DNA of 54,417 bases from Bacteroidales bacterium (GTDB lineage: Bacteria > Bacteroidota > Bacteroidia > Bacteroidales > UBA932), in the NCBI GenBank assembly GCA_017962235.1, contig JAGCVS010000013.1, positions 1 through 54,417 of the forward strand. Reading direction: 5' to 3'. Each line of letters opens with the position of its first letter. Position 1 is the stretch's first letter. The position numbers were made by a program, and so were the translations under genes. Positions 1-8,722 of this stretch are shown here, piece after piece. The notes under the pieces were generated by a model. That model was not told where the DNA came from and searched no databases. It was given only the letters and a program-made list of their open reading frames with translations.

Positions 1-216
1 TCGTTTACGGCTCCCGCCGACGGAACCCTCATCGTTACTGCCGGCTCTGCAAGTGCAGGCAATGCCCGTGAATATGTGGTGGTTGATGCCACCGGCACGG
101 AGCAGACCAAGAGTGTCGATGCCCCGGAAGATAAAGAGTTCGATATTGTGGCAGGAGATGTCCTGATTTATCCCAAGGCCGGCATCCGTTTCTACAAGTT
201 CCAATACAAGCCTTGA
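1..216 (+). CDS. C-terminal fragment of a secreted, probably carbohydrate-active protein (5' end outside window)
   Basis: The first 216 bases read as an open frame that ends in TGA at 214-216, giving 71 residues with no start inside the window. The residues alternate small, polar and hydrophobic side chains (for example GTLIVTAGSASAGNAREYVVV and the end GIRFYKFQYKP), which is typical of a beta-sandwich module. Bacteroidales pectate lyases and pectinesterases often end in a comparable module, and uxaC follows directly, so a pectin-active extracellular enzyme is a reasonable inference. The catalytic part is not visible, so the function is not shown. Confidence 0.55.
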   Translation, partial: SFTAPADGTLIVTAGSASAGNAREYVVVDATGTEQTKSVDAPEDKEFDIVAGDVLIYPKAGIRFYKFQYKP

Positions 217-221
217 CAGAA

Positions 222-1637
222 ATGAGTTTCATCAACGAAAACTTTATGCTGCAGAGTGATACGGCCAGGGAGCTGTATCACTCACACGCAGCCAAAATGC
301 CGATAATAGACTATCACTGCCACCTGGTGCCGCAGCAGATAGCAGAGAACATCCAGTTCCGGGACATCACGCAGCTTTGGCTGGTGGACGGCCACTACGG
401 CGACCACTACAAGTGGCGCGCTATGAGGGGCAACGGTGTGAGCGAAGACTACCTGACAGGCGGCAAGCATACCGCCTGGGAGACCTTCGAGAAGTGGGCC
501 GAGACTGTGCCCTACACTATGCGAAACCCCCTCTACCACTGGACTCATCTGGAGCTGAGCCGCGTGTTTGGAATAGACAAACTCCTGAGCCCCAAGACGG
601 CCCGAGAGATCTTTGAGGAGTGCAATGCAAAGCTGGCCACCGAAGAGTACCGCGGACAGGCGCTGATACGCAAGTTCAACGTTGAGGTTGTCTGCACCAC
701 AGACGACCCCGCCGACGACCTGCGCTGGCACAAGATGATAGCTGCCAAGCCCTTCGGCACCAAGGTAATTCCCGCCTGGAGGCCCGACAAGGCTATGGCC
801 ATAGAGAACCCCGCCGCCTACAAGGCCTATCTGAAGCAGCTGGGCGAGGCTGCCGGAATGGAGATAGACTCTTATGCAGATCTCCAGGAGGCGCTTAAGA
901 AGCGTCACGACTTCTTCGCCTCTATGGGCTGCAAGCTCTCCGATCACGGTCTGGAGACCTTCTACGCGGCGGATTACACCGAGCTGGAGATAGAGATCAT
1001 CTTCAAGAAGGTGCTGCTGGGCAAAGCTCCCAGCCCCAAGGAGCTGGAGAAGTTCCGCAGCGCGTTCCTCTTTGACCAGGCTGTGATGGACGCCGAAGCT
1101 GGCTGGGCACAGCAGTTCCACGTGGGCGCCATCCGCAACAACAACACCAAGATGTTCGAGGCGGTAGGTCCCGACACCGGCTACGACGCCATCCACGACC
1201 TGGATATGGCCGCCGCCGGCCACCGGTTCTTCGACCGCCTGACCAAGGCGGACCGTCTGGCCAAGACCATCCTCTACTGCCTGAATCCCAAGGACAATGC
1301 CGTGCTGATGACAATGGCCTACACCTTCAACGACGGCACGGTGCCCGGCAAGATGCAGTTCGGCAGCGGCTGGTGGTTCCTGGACCAGGAGGTCGGAATG
1401 CGCCGCCAGCTGGATTCGCTGAGCAACCTGGGCCTTTTGAGCCGCTTTGTGGGTATGCTCACCGACAGCCGCAGTTTCATCTCCTATCCTCGTCACGAGT
1501 ATTTCCGCCGCATACTGTGCGACGTGCTGGGCCGCGACGTGGAGCAGGGCAAACTCCCCGCTTCGGAGCTGGACTTCATAGGCAAGATGGTAGAGGATAT
1601 CTCCTATAACAACGCTAAAAACTATTTCAACTTCTGA
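222..1637 (+). CDS. uxaC: Uronate isomerase
   Basis: Converts D-galacturonate to D-tagaturonate (and glucuronate to fructuronate), the first cytoplasmic step of saturated hexuronate catabolism. The protein is 471 residues, the usual family length. The metal-binding HxH of the amidohydrolase fold is seen as DYHCHL at about residues 30-35, followed by family signatures such as HYKWRAMR and NPLYHWTHLEL. The ATG at 222 was chosen over an in-frame TTG at 213, because TTG overlaps the upstream stop and homologues start close to MSFI. The gene overlaps uxaA by one base (TGATG), so translation is probably coupled. It is the first intact gene of the operon. Confidence 0.96.
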   Translation: MSFINENFMLQSDTARELYHSHAAKMPIIDYHCHLVPQQIAENIQFRDITQLWLVDGHYGDHYKWRAMRGNGVSEDYLTGGKHTAWETFEKWAETVPYTMRNPLYHWTHLELSRVFGIDKLLSPKTAREIFEECNAKLATEEYRGQALIRKFNVEVVCTTDDPADDLRWHKMIAAKPFGTKVIPAWRPDKAMAIENPAAYKAYLKQLGEAAGMEIDSYADLQEALKKRHDFFASMGCKLSDHGLETFYAADYTELEIEIIFKKVLLGKAPSPKELEKFRSAFLFDQAVMDAEAGWAQQFHVGAIRNNNTKMFEAVGPDTGYDAIHDLDMAAAGHRFFDRLTKADRLAKTILYCLNPKDNAVLMTMAYTFNDGTVPGKMQFGSGWWFLDQEVGMRRQLDSLSNLGLLSRFVGMLTDSRSFISYPRHEYFRRILCDVLGRDVEQGKLPASELDFIGKMVEDISYNNAKNYFNF

Positions 1638-3187
1638 TGAAGTACATCAAAATCAATCCCGACGACAATGTGGCGGTGGCGCTGGAAGACCTGCGCCGCG
1701 GCGACGTTGTAGAGGGCATAACCCTTCTGCAGGATGTCCCCCGGGGCCACAAGGTGGTCCTGGAGGGGCTCCGTGCGGGAGACAATGTGATTAAATACGG
1801 TTACCCGATAGGGCACGTGACGGCAGACGCTCCGGCGGGCTCTATGGTGGACCACGCCACAGTCAAGACCAATCTGGAGGGACTGCTCGAGTACAGTTAC
1901 AATCCCGCCCTGGCAGAGATTCCCGCCGCCGGGCAAAGGCGCACCTTCAAGGGTTATCGCCGCGCCGACGGTCAGGTGGGTATCCGCAACCAGATTTGGG
2001 TCATCCCCACGGTGGGCTGCGTGAACGGCATCTGCCAGGAGCTGGTGGAACGCTTCAGGGCAGAAATTGCCGGCTCTGACTCCGGACAAGCTTTGCTCTG
2101 CGGAGATAAGAATTTAGGAAGAATCTCCGCGTCGCAAACTTGTCCTGCGTCTGCTGAGCCGGTAGATATCATAGCCTTCCCGCACAACTACGGCTGCAGC
2201 CAGCTGGGCGCCGACCACGAGAATACCAGGACCATCCTGGCCGATATGGTGCACCATCCCAATGCGGGCGGTGTGCTGGTGGTGAGTCTCGGCTGCGAAA
2301 ACAACCAGCTGGAGGCGTTCCGCGAACTGGTCGGACCTGTGGACGATAGCCGCGTGAATATGTTCGTGACACAGACGGTCGGGGACGAGATAGAGTATGG
2401 CCTGAAGTGCCTGCGCGAGATTTATGCAGTGTGCAGCAAGGACTGCCGCGAAGATGTTCCGGTGAGCGAGCTGCGCGTGGGTCTCAAGTGCGGCGGCAGC
2501 GACGGCCTTAGCGGCATCACCGCAAATCCCCTGCTGGGTGTCTTTTCCGACTGGATTGTGGCCCAGGGCGGCACAACCGTCCTGACCGAGGTTCCGGAGA
2601 TGTTCGGAGCCGAAACCATCTTGATGAACCGCTGCCAGGATGCGGCAACCTTTGAAAAAACAGTCTCCCTGATAAACGATTTCAAGGAGTATTTCATAAA
2701 GCAGGGGATGCCGGTATATGAAAACCCTTCGCCGGGCAACAAGGCGGGCGGCATATCGACCCTTGAAGAGAAGTCGCTGGGCTGCACCCAAAAGTGCGGC
2801 AAGAGCATTGTCCGCGGCGTGCTTCGCTACGGCGAAAGGCTCTCAGTGAAAGGGCTGAATCTGCTGAGCGCTCCCGGCAACGACCTGGTGGCATCCACCG
2901 CACTTGCGGCGAGCGGCTGCCAGATAGTGCTTTTCACCACCGGCCGCGGCACTCCGTTTGGCAGTTTTGTCCCCACAATGAAAATTGCCACCAACACCCT
3001 GCTTGCCCAGGGCAAGCCGCGCTGGATAGATTTCAACGCCGGCGCCTTGGCCCAGGACGAGCCCATGGAGGCTGTTGCCGGACGTTTCACCGACTATGTG
3101 CTGGCCGTGGCCAGCGGGCAGAAGGTGAACAACGAGAAAAACGGCTACCACGAGATAGCCATCTTTAAACAAGGAGTAACTTTATAG
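1637..3187 (+). CDS. uxaA: Altronate dehydratase, with an in-frame palindromic insertion
   Basis: Dehydrates D-altronate to 2-keto-3-deoxygluconate, the third step of galacturonate breakdown. The protein is 516 residues, with an N-terminal SAF-type domain (about 1-75) and the large UxaA catalytic region carrying GCSQLG, GCENN, LKCGGSDG and GCTQKCGKS motifs, whose cysteines fit an iron-dependent dehydratase. Between the conserved stretches ending FRAEI and starting DIIAFPHNYG there are about 20-29 extra residues (roughly 146-174). They are encoded by a long inverted repeat with codons (TTA, AGA) unlike the rest of the gene. Relatives as I recall them lack this segment. The frame stays open, so the enzyme is probably functional. 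The start overlaps the uxaC stop, and uxaB follows 12 bases downstream. Confidence 0.95.
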   Translation: MKYIKINPDDNVAVALEDLRRGDVVEGITLLQDVPRGHKVVLEGLRAGDNVIKYGYPIGHVTADAPAGSMVDHATVKTNLEGLLEYSYNPALAEIPAAGQRRTFKGYRRADGQVGIRNQIWVIPTVGCVNGICQELVERFRAEIAGSDSGQALLCGDKNLGRISASQTCPASAEPVDIIAFPHNYGCSQLGADHENTRTILADMVHHPNAGGVLVVSLGCENNQLEAFRELVGPVDDSRVNMFVTQTVGDEIEYGLKCLREIYAVCSKDCREDVPVSELRVGLKCGGSDGLSGITANPLLGVFSDWIVAQGGTTVLTEVPEMFGAETILMNRCQDAATFEKTVSLINDFKEYFIKQGMPVYENPSPGNKAGGISTLEEKSLGCTQKCGKSIVRGVLRYGERLSVKGLNLLSAPGNDLVASTALAASGCQIVLFTTGRGTPFGSFVPTMKIATNTLLAQGKPRWIDFNAGALAQDEPMEAVAGRFTDYVLAVASGQKVNNEKNGYHEIAIFKQGVTL

Positions 3188-3199
3188 AGAAATATAAAT

Positions 3200-4639
3200 A
3201 TGGAAAAGCTTAACCGCACTACGGCCCCCCAGGCCAAGAAATACACAGAAAAAATAATCCAGTTTGGAGAGGGTAACTTCTTGAGAGCCTTTATAGAATG
3301 GATCATATGGAAAACCAACCAGAAGACCGATTTTGACGGTTCGGTGGTAATAGTGCAGCCGATAGAGAAGGGTATGGTGGATTGGCTCAACGACCAGGAC
3401 GGCCTCTACCACCTGAATCTGCAGGGCCTCCAGGAGGGCAAACCGGTGGACAGTGTGGACCTTATAGACGTGGTGAGCCGCGGCCTTAACCCCTACACCG
3501 ATTTTGATGCCTATATGAAGCTGGCAGAGCAGCCCCGGATGCGCTTCGTGATATCCAACACTACCGAGGCGGGCATCGCCTTTGACCCCGCCTGCAAGCT
3601 GACAGACGCCCCGGCAAGTTCCTATCCCGGCAAACTGACCCAGCTGCTCTATCATCGCTACGAATTCTTCAAGGGCGACAAGAGCAAAGGCTTCATCATA
3701 TTCCCCTGCGAGCTGATTTTCGAAAACGGCAAGCACCTGAAAGAGTGCATCCGCCAGTATATCGACCTCTGGAACCTGGGCGAAGGCTTCCGTGACTGGT
3801 TTGAGACGACCTGCGGAGTCTATTCCACCCTGGTGGACCGCATCGTGCCGGGTTATCCCCGCGACACCGCCGAGCAGCTCTGCGAAAGGGTCGGCTACAA
3901 AGACAACCTGCTGGACAAGGCTGAGATTTTCCACCTTTGGGTGATTGAGGCTCCGGCCGAAATTGCAAAGGAATTCCCTGCAGACAAGGCGGGCCTGCAC
4001 GTGCTGTTCGTGCCCAGCGAGGCGCCTTACCACGAGCGCAAGGTGACCCTGCTGAACGGTCCTCACACCGTGCTCAGCCCCGTGGGCTACCTGAGCGGCC
4101 TGAACACCGTGAAGGAGTGTTGCGAGGATCCCGAAATAGGTCCGTTTGTGCACAAGGTGATGCACGAGGAGCTGCTGCCCACCCTGAATCTGCCCCGCGA
4201 AGAGCTCGAGAAGTTTGCCGACGACGTTATGGAGCGCTTCCGCAATCCGTTTGTGAAGCACTTTGTGACCAGCATTATGCTCAACTCCTTCCCCAAGTTC
4301 AAGACCCGCGACCTGCCCGGCCTCAAGACCTATCTGGAGCGCAAGGGCACTCTGCCCAAGGGTATCGTGCTGGGTCTGGCGGCCATCTGCACCTACTATA
4401 AGGGCGGCAAACGCGGCGAAGACGAAATTGTGCCCAACGATGACCCTAAAATCGTATCTTTGTTACAGGAACTCTGGGCTACCGGCGATGTCGCCCGTGT
4501 GGCGCGCGGCGTTCTGGCAGACGACTTCATCTGGGGTGAGGACCTCAACGCCATCCCCGGCCTTACCGAGGCGCTCACTGCCGATCTCGCGCTGATCCAG
4601 AAAGAGGGTATGCGCGCAGCCGTAAAAAGTATTTTGTAA
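3200..4639 (+). CDS. uxaB: Tagaturonate reductase (altronate oxidoreductase)
   Basis: NADH-dependent reduction of D-tagaturonate to D-altronate, the second step of the galacturonate route between UxaC and UxaA. The protein is 479 residues and belongs to the mannitol/altronate long-chain dehydrogenase family. The N-terminal dinucleotide-binding strand and loop read IQFGEGNFLRAF (about residues 21-32), followed by the ISNTTEAGI segment typical of UxaB. The C-terminal half holds the catalytic-lysine region (KVTLLNGPHT). It is preceded by uxaA with a 12-base gap. It is followed by a palindromic repeat before the transporter, so the operon may be processed or partly attenuated there. Confidence 0.95.
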   Translation: MEKLNRTTAPQAKKYTEKIIQFGEGNFLRAFIEWIIWKTNQKTDFDGSVVIVQPIEKGMVDWLNDQDGLYHLNLQGLQEGKPVDSVDLIDVVSRGLNPYTDFDAYMKLAEQPRMRFVISNTTEAGIAFDPACKLTDAPASSYPGKLTQLLYHRYEFFKGDKSKGFIIFPCELIFENGKHLKECIRQYIDLWNLGEGFRDWFETTCGVYSTLVDRIVPGYPRDTAEQLCERVGYKDNLLDKAEIFHLWVIEAPAEIAKEFPADKAGLHVLFVPSEAPYHERKVTLLNGPHTVLSPVGYLSGLNTVKECCEDPEIGPFVHKVMHEELLPTLNLPREELEKFADDVMERFRNPFVKHFVTSIMLNSFPKFKTRDLPGLKTYLERKGTLPKGIVLGLAAICTYYKGGKRGEDEIVPNDDPKIVSLLQELWATGDVARVARGVLADDFIWGEDLNAIPGLTEALTADLALIQKEGMRAAVKSIL

Positions 4640-4646
4640 TGAATAA

Positions 4647-4731
4647 GAGATTTCTCGACTCCGCCCTTCGGGCTTCGCTCGAAATGACACAGCCCTGACA
4701 TTTCGCCTGAGCGAAACGAGTGGAGAAATCT
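4647..4731. repeat. Intergenic palindromic repeat, copy 1 with a degenerate inverted half-copy
   Basis: The segment 4647-4689 (begins GAGATTTCTCGACT, ends CGCTCGAAATGACA) is the reverse complement, with a few mismatches, of 9762-9805. A weaker inverted copy follows at 4696-4731 (TGACATTTCG ... GGAGAAATCT), so 4647-4731 can fold into a long hairpin. The element fills the uxaB-transporter gap. I recognise this kind of sequence as a common dispersed intergenic repeat in Bacteroidota genomes, but only the copies in this window are shown here. Confidence 0.8.
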
Positions 4732-4734
4732 AAA

Positions 4735-6213
4735 ATGCAAATAAAAATGAGTACTCAAAAGAAACTTATGACCAACTGGCGCTGGTGGATCTGCAGCCTG
4801 CTGTTTGTGGCCACCACGGTGAACTATCTGGACCGTCAGGTGCTTTCGCTCACCTACGAGGAGTTCATCAAGCCCGAATTCCACTGGACCGATGCCAACT
4901 ACGGTACCATCACCAGCTTCTTCTCTATCTTCTATGCCATCTGCTGCCTGTTTGCGGGCAAGTTTGTGGATTGGATGGGGACCAAGAAGGGTTACCTGAT
5001 CGCCATCGGAGTGTGGAGCGCAGGCGCCTGCCTGCACGCCCTCTGCGGCTGGGCCACAGCCGGCATCGTTGGTCTGGACAGCGTAGCGGCTATGCGCGCT
5101 GTCGAGGCGGGCAGCAAGATAGCGCTGGCAGTCTCAACCACATCGGTATATCTGTTCCTGCTATGCCGCGGCATATTGGCCCTCGGTGAGGCGGGCAACT
5201 TCCCCGCCGCCATCAAGGTTACGGCGGAATATTTCCCCAAGAAGGACCGCGCTTTCGCCACCTCCATCTTCAATGCCGGTGCCTCGGTGGGCGCGCTTGC
5301 CGCCCCGCTGATTATCCCGCCGCTGGCTGTGAAACTTGGCTGGGAGATGGCCTTCATCATTATCGGCGGCCTGGGCTTCATCTGGATGTTCTTCTGGGCC
5401 TTTATGTACGACAAGCCCGAGAAGAGCAAGAAGGTGAATGCTGCGGAGCTGGAGTATATCCATCAAGACGACGCTGAGGAGGCAGCCGAGAAGGCGGCTG
5501 CGGCTGAGGCTGCTGCAAAAGAGAAGGCAATCCCCTTCCTCAAGTGCTTTTCATACCGTCAGACCTGGGCGTTCATCGTGGGCAAGTTTTTCACCGACGG
5601 CGTATGGTGGTTCTTCCTGTTCTGGGCGCCGAGCTACTTCAGCAACCAGTTCCACGCCCCCGCAACTTCCGGCCTGGGCCAGGCGCTGATTTTCACCCTT
5701 TATCTGATAGTGACGGTAGTGTCCATAGGCGGCGGTTACCTGCCCAAGATTTTTGTGGACAAGAAGGGGATGAACCCCTATGCCGGCCGTATGCTGGCGA
5801 TGCTCATCTTCGCCTTCTTCCCGCTGGCAGCGCTGTTTGCACAGCCCCTGGGCGTACATTTCAATTCCCCCTGGTGGCCGGCCATCCTGATAGGCCTGGC
5901 GGCTGCGGGCCATCAGGCCTGGAGCGCCAACCTCTTCTCTACCGTGGGTGATATGTTCCCCAAGAGTACCATCGCCACCATCACCGGCATCGGTGCAATG
6001 GCGGGCGGCGTAGGCTCCATGATTATCCAGAAAGTTGCCGGCAACCTGTTTACCTATGCCGAAAATGCGGGCGAAGCGTTCCGGTTCCTGGGCTTCACCG
6101 GCAAACCGGCAGGCTACTTTGTGATGTTCTGCTTCTGCGGTATCGCCTATCTTCTGGCATGGATCCTTATGAAGTCGCTGGTACCCAAGTATAAACCGAT
6201 AGTCCTTGAATAG
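4735..6213 (+). CDS. MFS transporter, hexuronate (ExuT-like) type
   Basis: Inner-membrane major facilitator of about 492 residues, probably the proton-coupled importer of galacturonate or unsaturated uronate for the surrounding enzymes. Twelve hydrophobic segments can be followed. The first is preceded by NWRWWICSLLF, and the family motif NYLDRQVLSL lies in the first loop, as in the anion:cation symporter family that includes ExuT. The central loop between the two halves is alanine/glutamate rich (EEAAEKAAAAEAAAKEKA). The ATG at 4735 was preferred; an in-frame ATG at 4747 is equally possible, and a GTG at 4720 lies inside the palindromic repeat and is unlikely. The stop abuts the next start, so the genes are co-transcribed. 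Substrate is inferred from context. Confidence 0.88.
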   Translation: MQIKMSTQKKLMTNWRWWICSLLFVATTVNYLDRQVLSLTYEEFIKPEFHWTDANYGTITSFFSIFYAICCLFAGKFVDWMGTKKGYLIAIGVWSAGACLHALCGWATAGIVGLDSVAAMRAVEAGSKIALAVSTTSVYLFLLCRGILALGEAGNFPAAIKVTAEYFPKKDRAFATSIFNAGASVGALAAPLIIPPLAVKLGWEMAFIIIGGLGFIWMFFWAFMYDKPEKSKKVNAAELEYIHQDDAEEAAEKAAAAEAAAKEKAIPFLKCFSYRQTWAFIVGKFFTDGVWWFFLFWAPSYFSNQFHAPATSGLGQALIFTLYLIVTVVSIGGGYLPKIFVDKKGMNPYAGRMLAMLIFAFFPLAALFAQPLGVHFNSPWWPAILIGLAAAGHQAWSANLFSTVGDMFPKSTIATITGIGAMAGGVGSMIIQKVAGNLFTYAENAGEAFRFLGFTGKPAGYFVMFCFCGIAYLLAWILMKSLVPKYKPIVLE

Positions 6214-7068
6214 ATGAAAAGAATCTTCCTGTTGTTTGCCTTTGCCGCATTGATGGCGACAGGCTGCAAACCCGCCTCAAAAGTTATGGCCCGTGCCGTA
6301 CCAGAACGTGCCGACGACTTCGTATTTGAGAACAACCTGATAGCCGGACGTTTCTACGGCGAGGCGCTGGAGGGCAATCCCACCTCTCCCGGCCTGGATG
6401 TCTGGGTCAAGATGCCCGGAAAGCTGGTGGCCGACGTGTGGTATAAGGGGGCGCAGAAAGACCCCGAGTATTATCATCACAATCACGGCGGCAAAGACTG
6501 CTACAAGGTGGCGGTTTCGCTGGGCGGCGGTGCTTCGGTTCCGTTTATCAACGGGCGGCTGTGCTATCCTGCCACAAACTACCGCGCCAGCAGCGTGGAG
6601 TATCACGGCAACGACACGGTGGTCTTTACCCTCTCTTATCCCAAGTGGGAGGCTGATTCGGGCATTGTGGTATCCCTGGACAAGAAGGTGACGGTGGCGG
6701 CAGATTCCTATTTCATAGATGTGGAGGATGTATATACCTTCTCCGGAGTGCCGATGCTGGTTATTGCGGCGGGATTTACCCGCCACCAGGCACTCGGGAC
6801 CATTGAGTCAGAGCACAATAAGTCCGACCGCCTGGCCATATGGGAGGCAGCTTCCGACCAGAGCGTTGAGAAAGAGGACGGTATGCTGGGCGTCGCAGTG
6901 GTTATGCCCGGGGCGCAGATGAGCATCTTCCCTGCGGACCGCAGCCATTCCCTGCTGCTCAAGGCTACCGGCAGTGGCGAACCCGTGCGCTACAAGGTGG
7001 GTTCCTGCTGGTCCAAGGGCGATATAAAGAGCGCAGACGATTGGTTTAACGTCGTAGATGAGCAATAA
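6214..7068 (+). CDS. DUF4861 family lipoprotein
   Basis: A 284-residue exported protein. The N-terminus is a lipoprotein signal (hydrophobic stretch, then lipobox LMATGC at about residues 14-19), so it is probably anchored in the outer membrane or the periplasmic face. The rest resembles DUF4861 (PGLDVWVKMPGKLVADVWYK, HHNHGGKDCYK, NGRLCYPATNY), a family that I know mostly from Bacteroidota pectin and uronate loci. Catalytic function is not established. Conserved histidine, aspartate and tryptophan patches and a beta-rich pattern suggest a carbohydrate-binding or carbohydrate-active enzyme. The ATG follows the transporter stop directly, and the 3' end overlaps kduD by 11 bases. Confidence 0.8.
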   Translation: MKRIFLLFAFAALMATGCKPASKVMARAVPERADDFVFENNLIAGRFYGEALEGNPTSPGLDVWVKMPGKLVADVWYKGAQKDPEYYHHNHGGKDCYKVAVSLGGGASVPFINGRLCYPATNYRASSVEYHGNDTVVFTLSYPKWEADSGIVVSLDKKVTVAADSYFIDVEDVYTFSGVPMLVIAAGFTRHQALGTIESEHNKSDRLAIWEAASDQSVEKEDGMLGVAVVMPGAQMSIFPADRSHSLLLKATGSGEPVRYKVGSCWSKGDIKSADDWFNVVDEQ

Positions 7069-7873
7069 TATGAACGAAATGTTTTCTCTCAAGGGGCGCA
7101 ACGCCTGGATTACCGGCGCCGCCTACGGCATAGGCTTCGCGATAGCAAAGGCTTTCGTTGAGGCAGGAATAGACAACATCATTTTCAACACCAGCAACGA
7201 AGCCTCTATGCAGAAGGGTCTCGAGGCCTACCGCGAGGCGGGCATCGGCAATGTGCACGGCTATGTGTGCGACGTCACCGACGAGGCGGCCGTCAAGGCC
7301 TTGGTAGAGAAGATCCATGCCGAGGTCGGCCCCATCCACATCCTGGTAAACAATGCCGGAATCATCAAGCGCATCCCTATGCACAAGATGAGCCGCGCCG
7401 AGTTCCAGCAGGTGATTGACGTGGACCTGGTGGGCCCGTACATCTGCTCTGCCGCCGTTGTGCCGGAGATGATGGAGCGCCGCGAGGGCAAGATCATCAA
7501 CATATGTTCTATGATGAGCGAGCTGGGCCGCGAGACAGTGAGCGCCTACGCCGCTGCCAAGGGCGGATTGAAGATGTTGACCCGCAACATCTGCTCTGAA
7601 TACGGCGAGTATAACATCCAGTGCAACGGCCTGGGCCCCGGCTATATCGCCACTCCCCAGACCGCCCCGCTCCGTGAAAGGCAGAGCGACGGCAGCCGTC
7701 ATCCCTTTGACAGTTTCATCTGCGCCAAGACGCCGGCGGGACGCTGGCTCGATCCCGATGAGCTGGCAGGTCCGGCGGTGTTCCTGGCCAGCCGCGCCTC
7801 GGACGCCGTTAACGGCCATATTTTGTATGTAGACGGAGGAATCCTCGCTTACATTGGTAAACAACCCAAATAA
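7058..7873 (+). CDS. kduD: SDR dehydrogenase, KduD / gluconate 5-dehydrogenase type
   Basis: NAD(P)-dependent short-chain dehydrogenase of 271 residues. In this context it most likely reduces 2,5-diketo-3-deoxygluconate (the KduI product) to 2-keto-3-deoxygluconate; Bacteroides homologues are usually annotated gluconate 5-dehydrogenase. It has the Rossmann glycine motif TGAAYGIG (about residues 20-27), NNAG, the catalytic Ser (ICSMMSELG) and YxxxK (YAAAKGG), and the C-terminal end YVDGGILAYIGKQ. The start at 7058 overlaps DUF4861 by 11 bases; ATG 7070 is an alternative that would leave a one-base gap. kduI starts 3 bases after the stop. Confidence 0.9.
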   Translation: MSNNMNEMFSLKGRNAWITGAAYGIGFAIAKAFVEAGIDNIIFNTSNEASMQKGLEAYREAGIGNVHGYVCDVTDEAAVKALVEKIHAEVGPIHILVNNAGIIKRIPMHKMSRAEFQQVIDVDLVGPYICSAAVVPEMMERREGKIINICSMMSELGRETVSAYAAAKGGLKMLTRNICSEYGEYNIQCNGLGPGYIATPQTAPLRERQSDGSRHPFDSFICAKTPAGRWLDPDELAGPAVFLASRASDAVNGHILYVDGGILAYIGKQPK

Positions 7874-7876
7874 CTT

Positions 7877-8719
7877 ATGAAACTTAATTGTACAGTACGT
7901 CAGGCGTCGAGTAACGTAGACGCCAAGCATTATGATACAGAGCGGCTCCGCAGCGAATATCTGGTAGAAAACCTGATGGTGGCCGACGAAATCAATATGG
8001 TCTATTCTATGTTCGACCGCATAATCTGCGGCGGCGCGGTGCCGGTAAAGGAAGATTTGCTGCTCAGCGCCCCCGAGGTCCTGCGGGCCGACTTCTTCAC
8101 CCAGCGCCGCGAGCTGGGCATTATCAATGTCGGCGGCGAAGGCATCGTGCAGGTAGGGGAGGAGTCCTACAGGATTCCCTTCAAAGAGGCGCTCTATGTG
8201 GGCCGCGGCAACCGCCATGTCACCTTCAAGAGCGTTGACCCCGCTCACCCCGCGCACTTCTATTTCTGCAGCGCAACGGCTCACAGGGAGACCGGCGTGA
8301 AGCAGGTCAGCAAGAAAGACGCTGTGGTGATGCATCTGGGAAGTCTGGAAGAGAGCAACGAGCGCACCATCAACCGCCTGCTGGTCAAGGAGGTGGTGCC
8401 GTGCTGCCAGCTGCAGATGGGTATGACCGAACTGGCTCCGGGCAGCACCTGGAACACTATGCCGGCCCACACCCACGACCGCCGTATGGAGGTTTATTTC
8501 TACTTTGAGGTGCCCGAGGATGCCGCCGTGTGCCACTTTATGGGCGAGCCGCAGCAGACCCGTCACATCTGGATGCACAACGAGCAGGCGGTGATATCGC
8601 CCCAGTGGAGCATCCACAGCGCCTGCGCTACCCGCAACTACACTTTCATCTGGGGTATGTGCGGCGAAAATGACGACTACAACGATATGGACTGGTGTGA
8701 AACAAAAGATTTGAGATAA
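7877..8719 (+). CDS. kduI: 5-keto-4-deoxyuronate isomerase
   Basis: Isomerises 5-keto-4-deoxyuronate, the open form of the unsaturated uronate released by pectate lyases, to 2,5-diketo-3-deoxygluconate. The 280 residues match the family length. It is a cupin-type fold with the zinc-binding HTHDRRMEVYFYF segment (about residues 197-209) and downstream His/Glu positions (NEQAVISPQWSIHSACAT). It sits between kduD and kdgK with gaps of 3 bases on each side, giving a complete unsaturated-uronate branch next to the Uxa branch. Confidence 0.96.
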   Translation: MKLNCTVRQASSNVDAKHYDTERLRSEYLVENLMVADEINMVYSMFDRIICGGAVPVKEDLLLSAPEVLRADFFTQRRELGIINVGGEGIVQVGEESYRIPFKEALYVGRGNRHVTFKSVDPAHPAHFYFCSATAHRETGVKQVSKKDAVVMHLGSLEESNERTINRLLVKEVVPCCQLQMGMTELAPGSTWNTMPAHTHDRRMEVYFYFEVPEDAAVCHFMGEPQQTRHIWMHNEQAVISPQWSIHSACATRNYTFIWGMCGENDDYNDMDWCETKDLR

Positions 8720-8722
8720 GAT

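Noticed and set aside
282-1496. A 404-codon reverse open frame opposite uxaC
   Set aside because: It is a frame shadow of uxaC; the predicted protein is low-complexity and has no family features.
4720-4735. GTG at 4720 as the start of the MFS transporter
   Set aside because: It falls inside the dispersed palindromic repeat; ATG at 4735 or 4747 gives a normal N-terminus.
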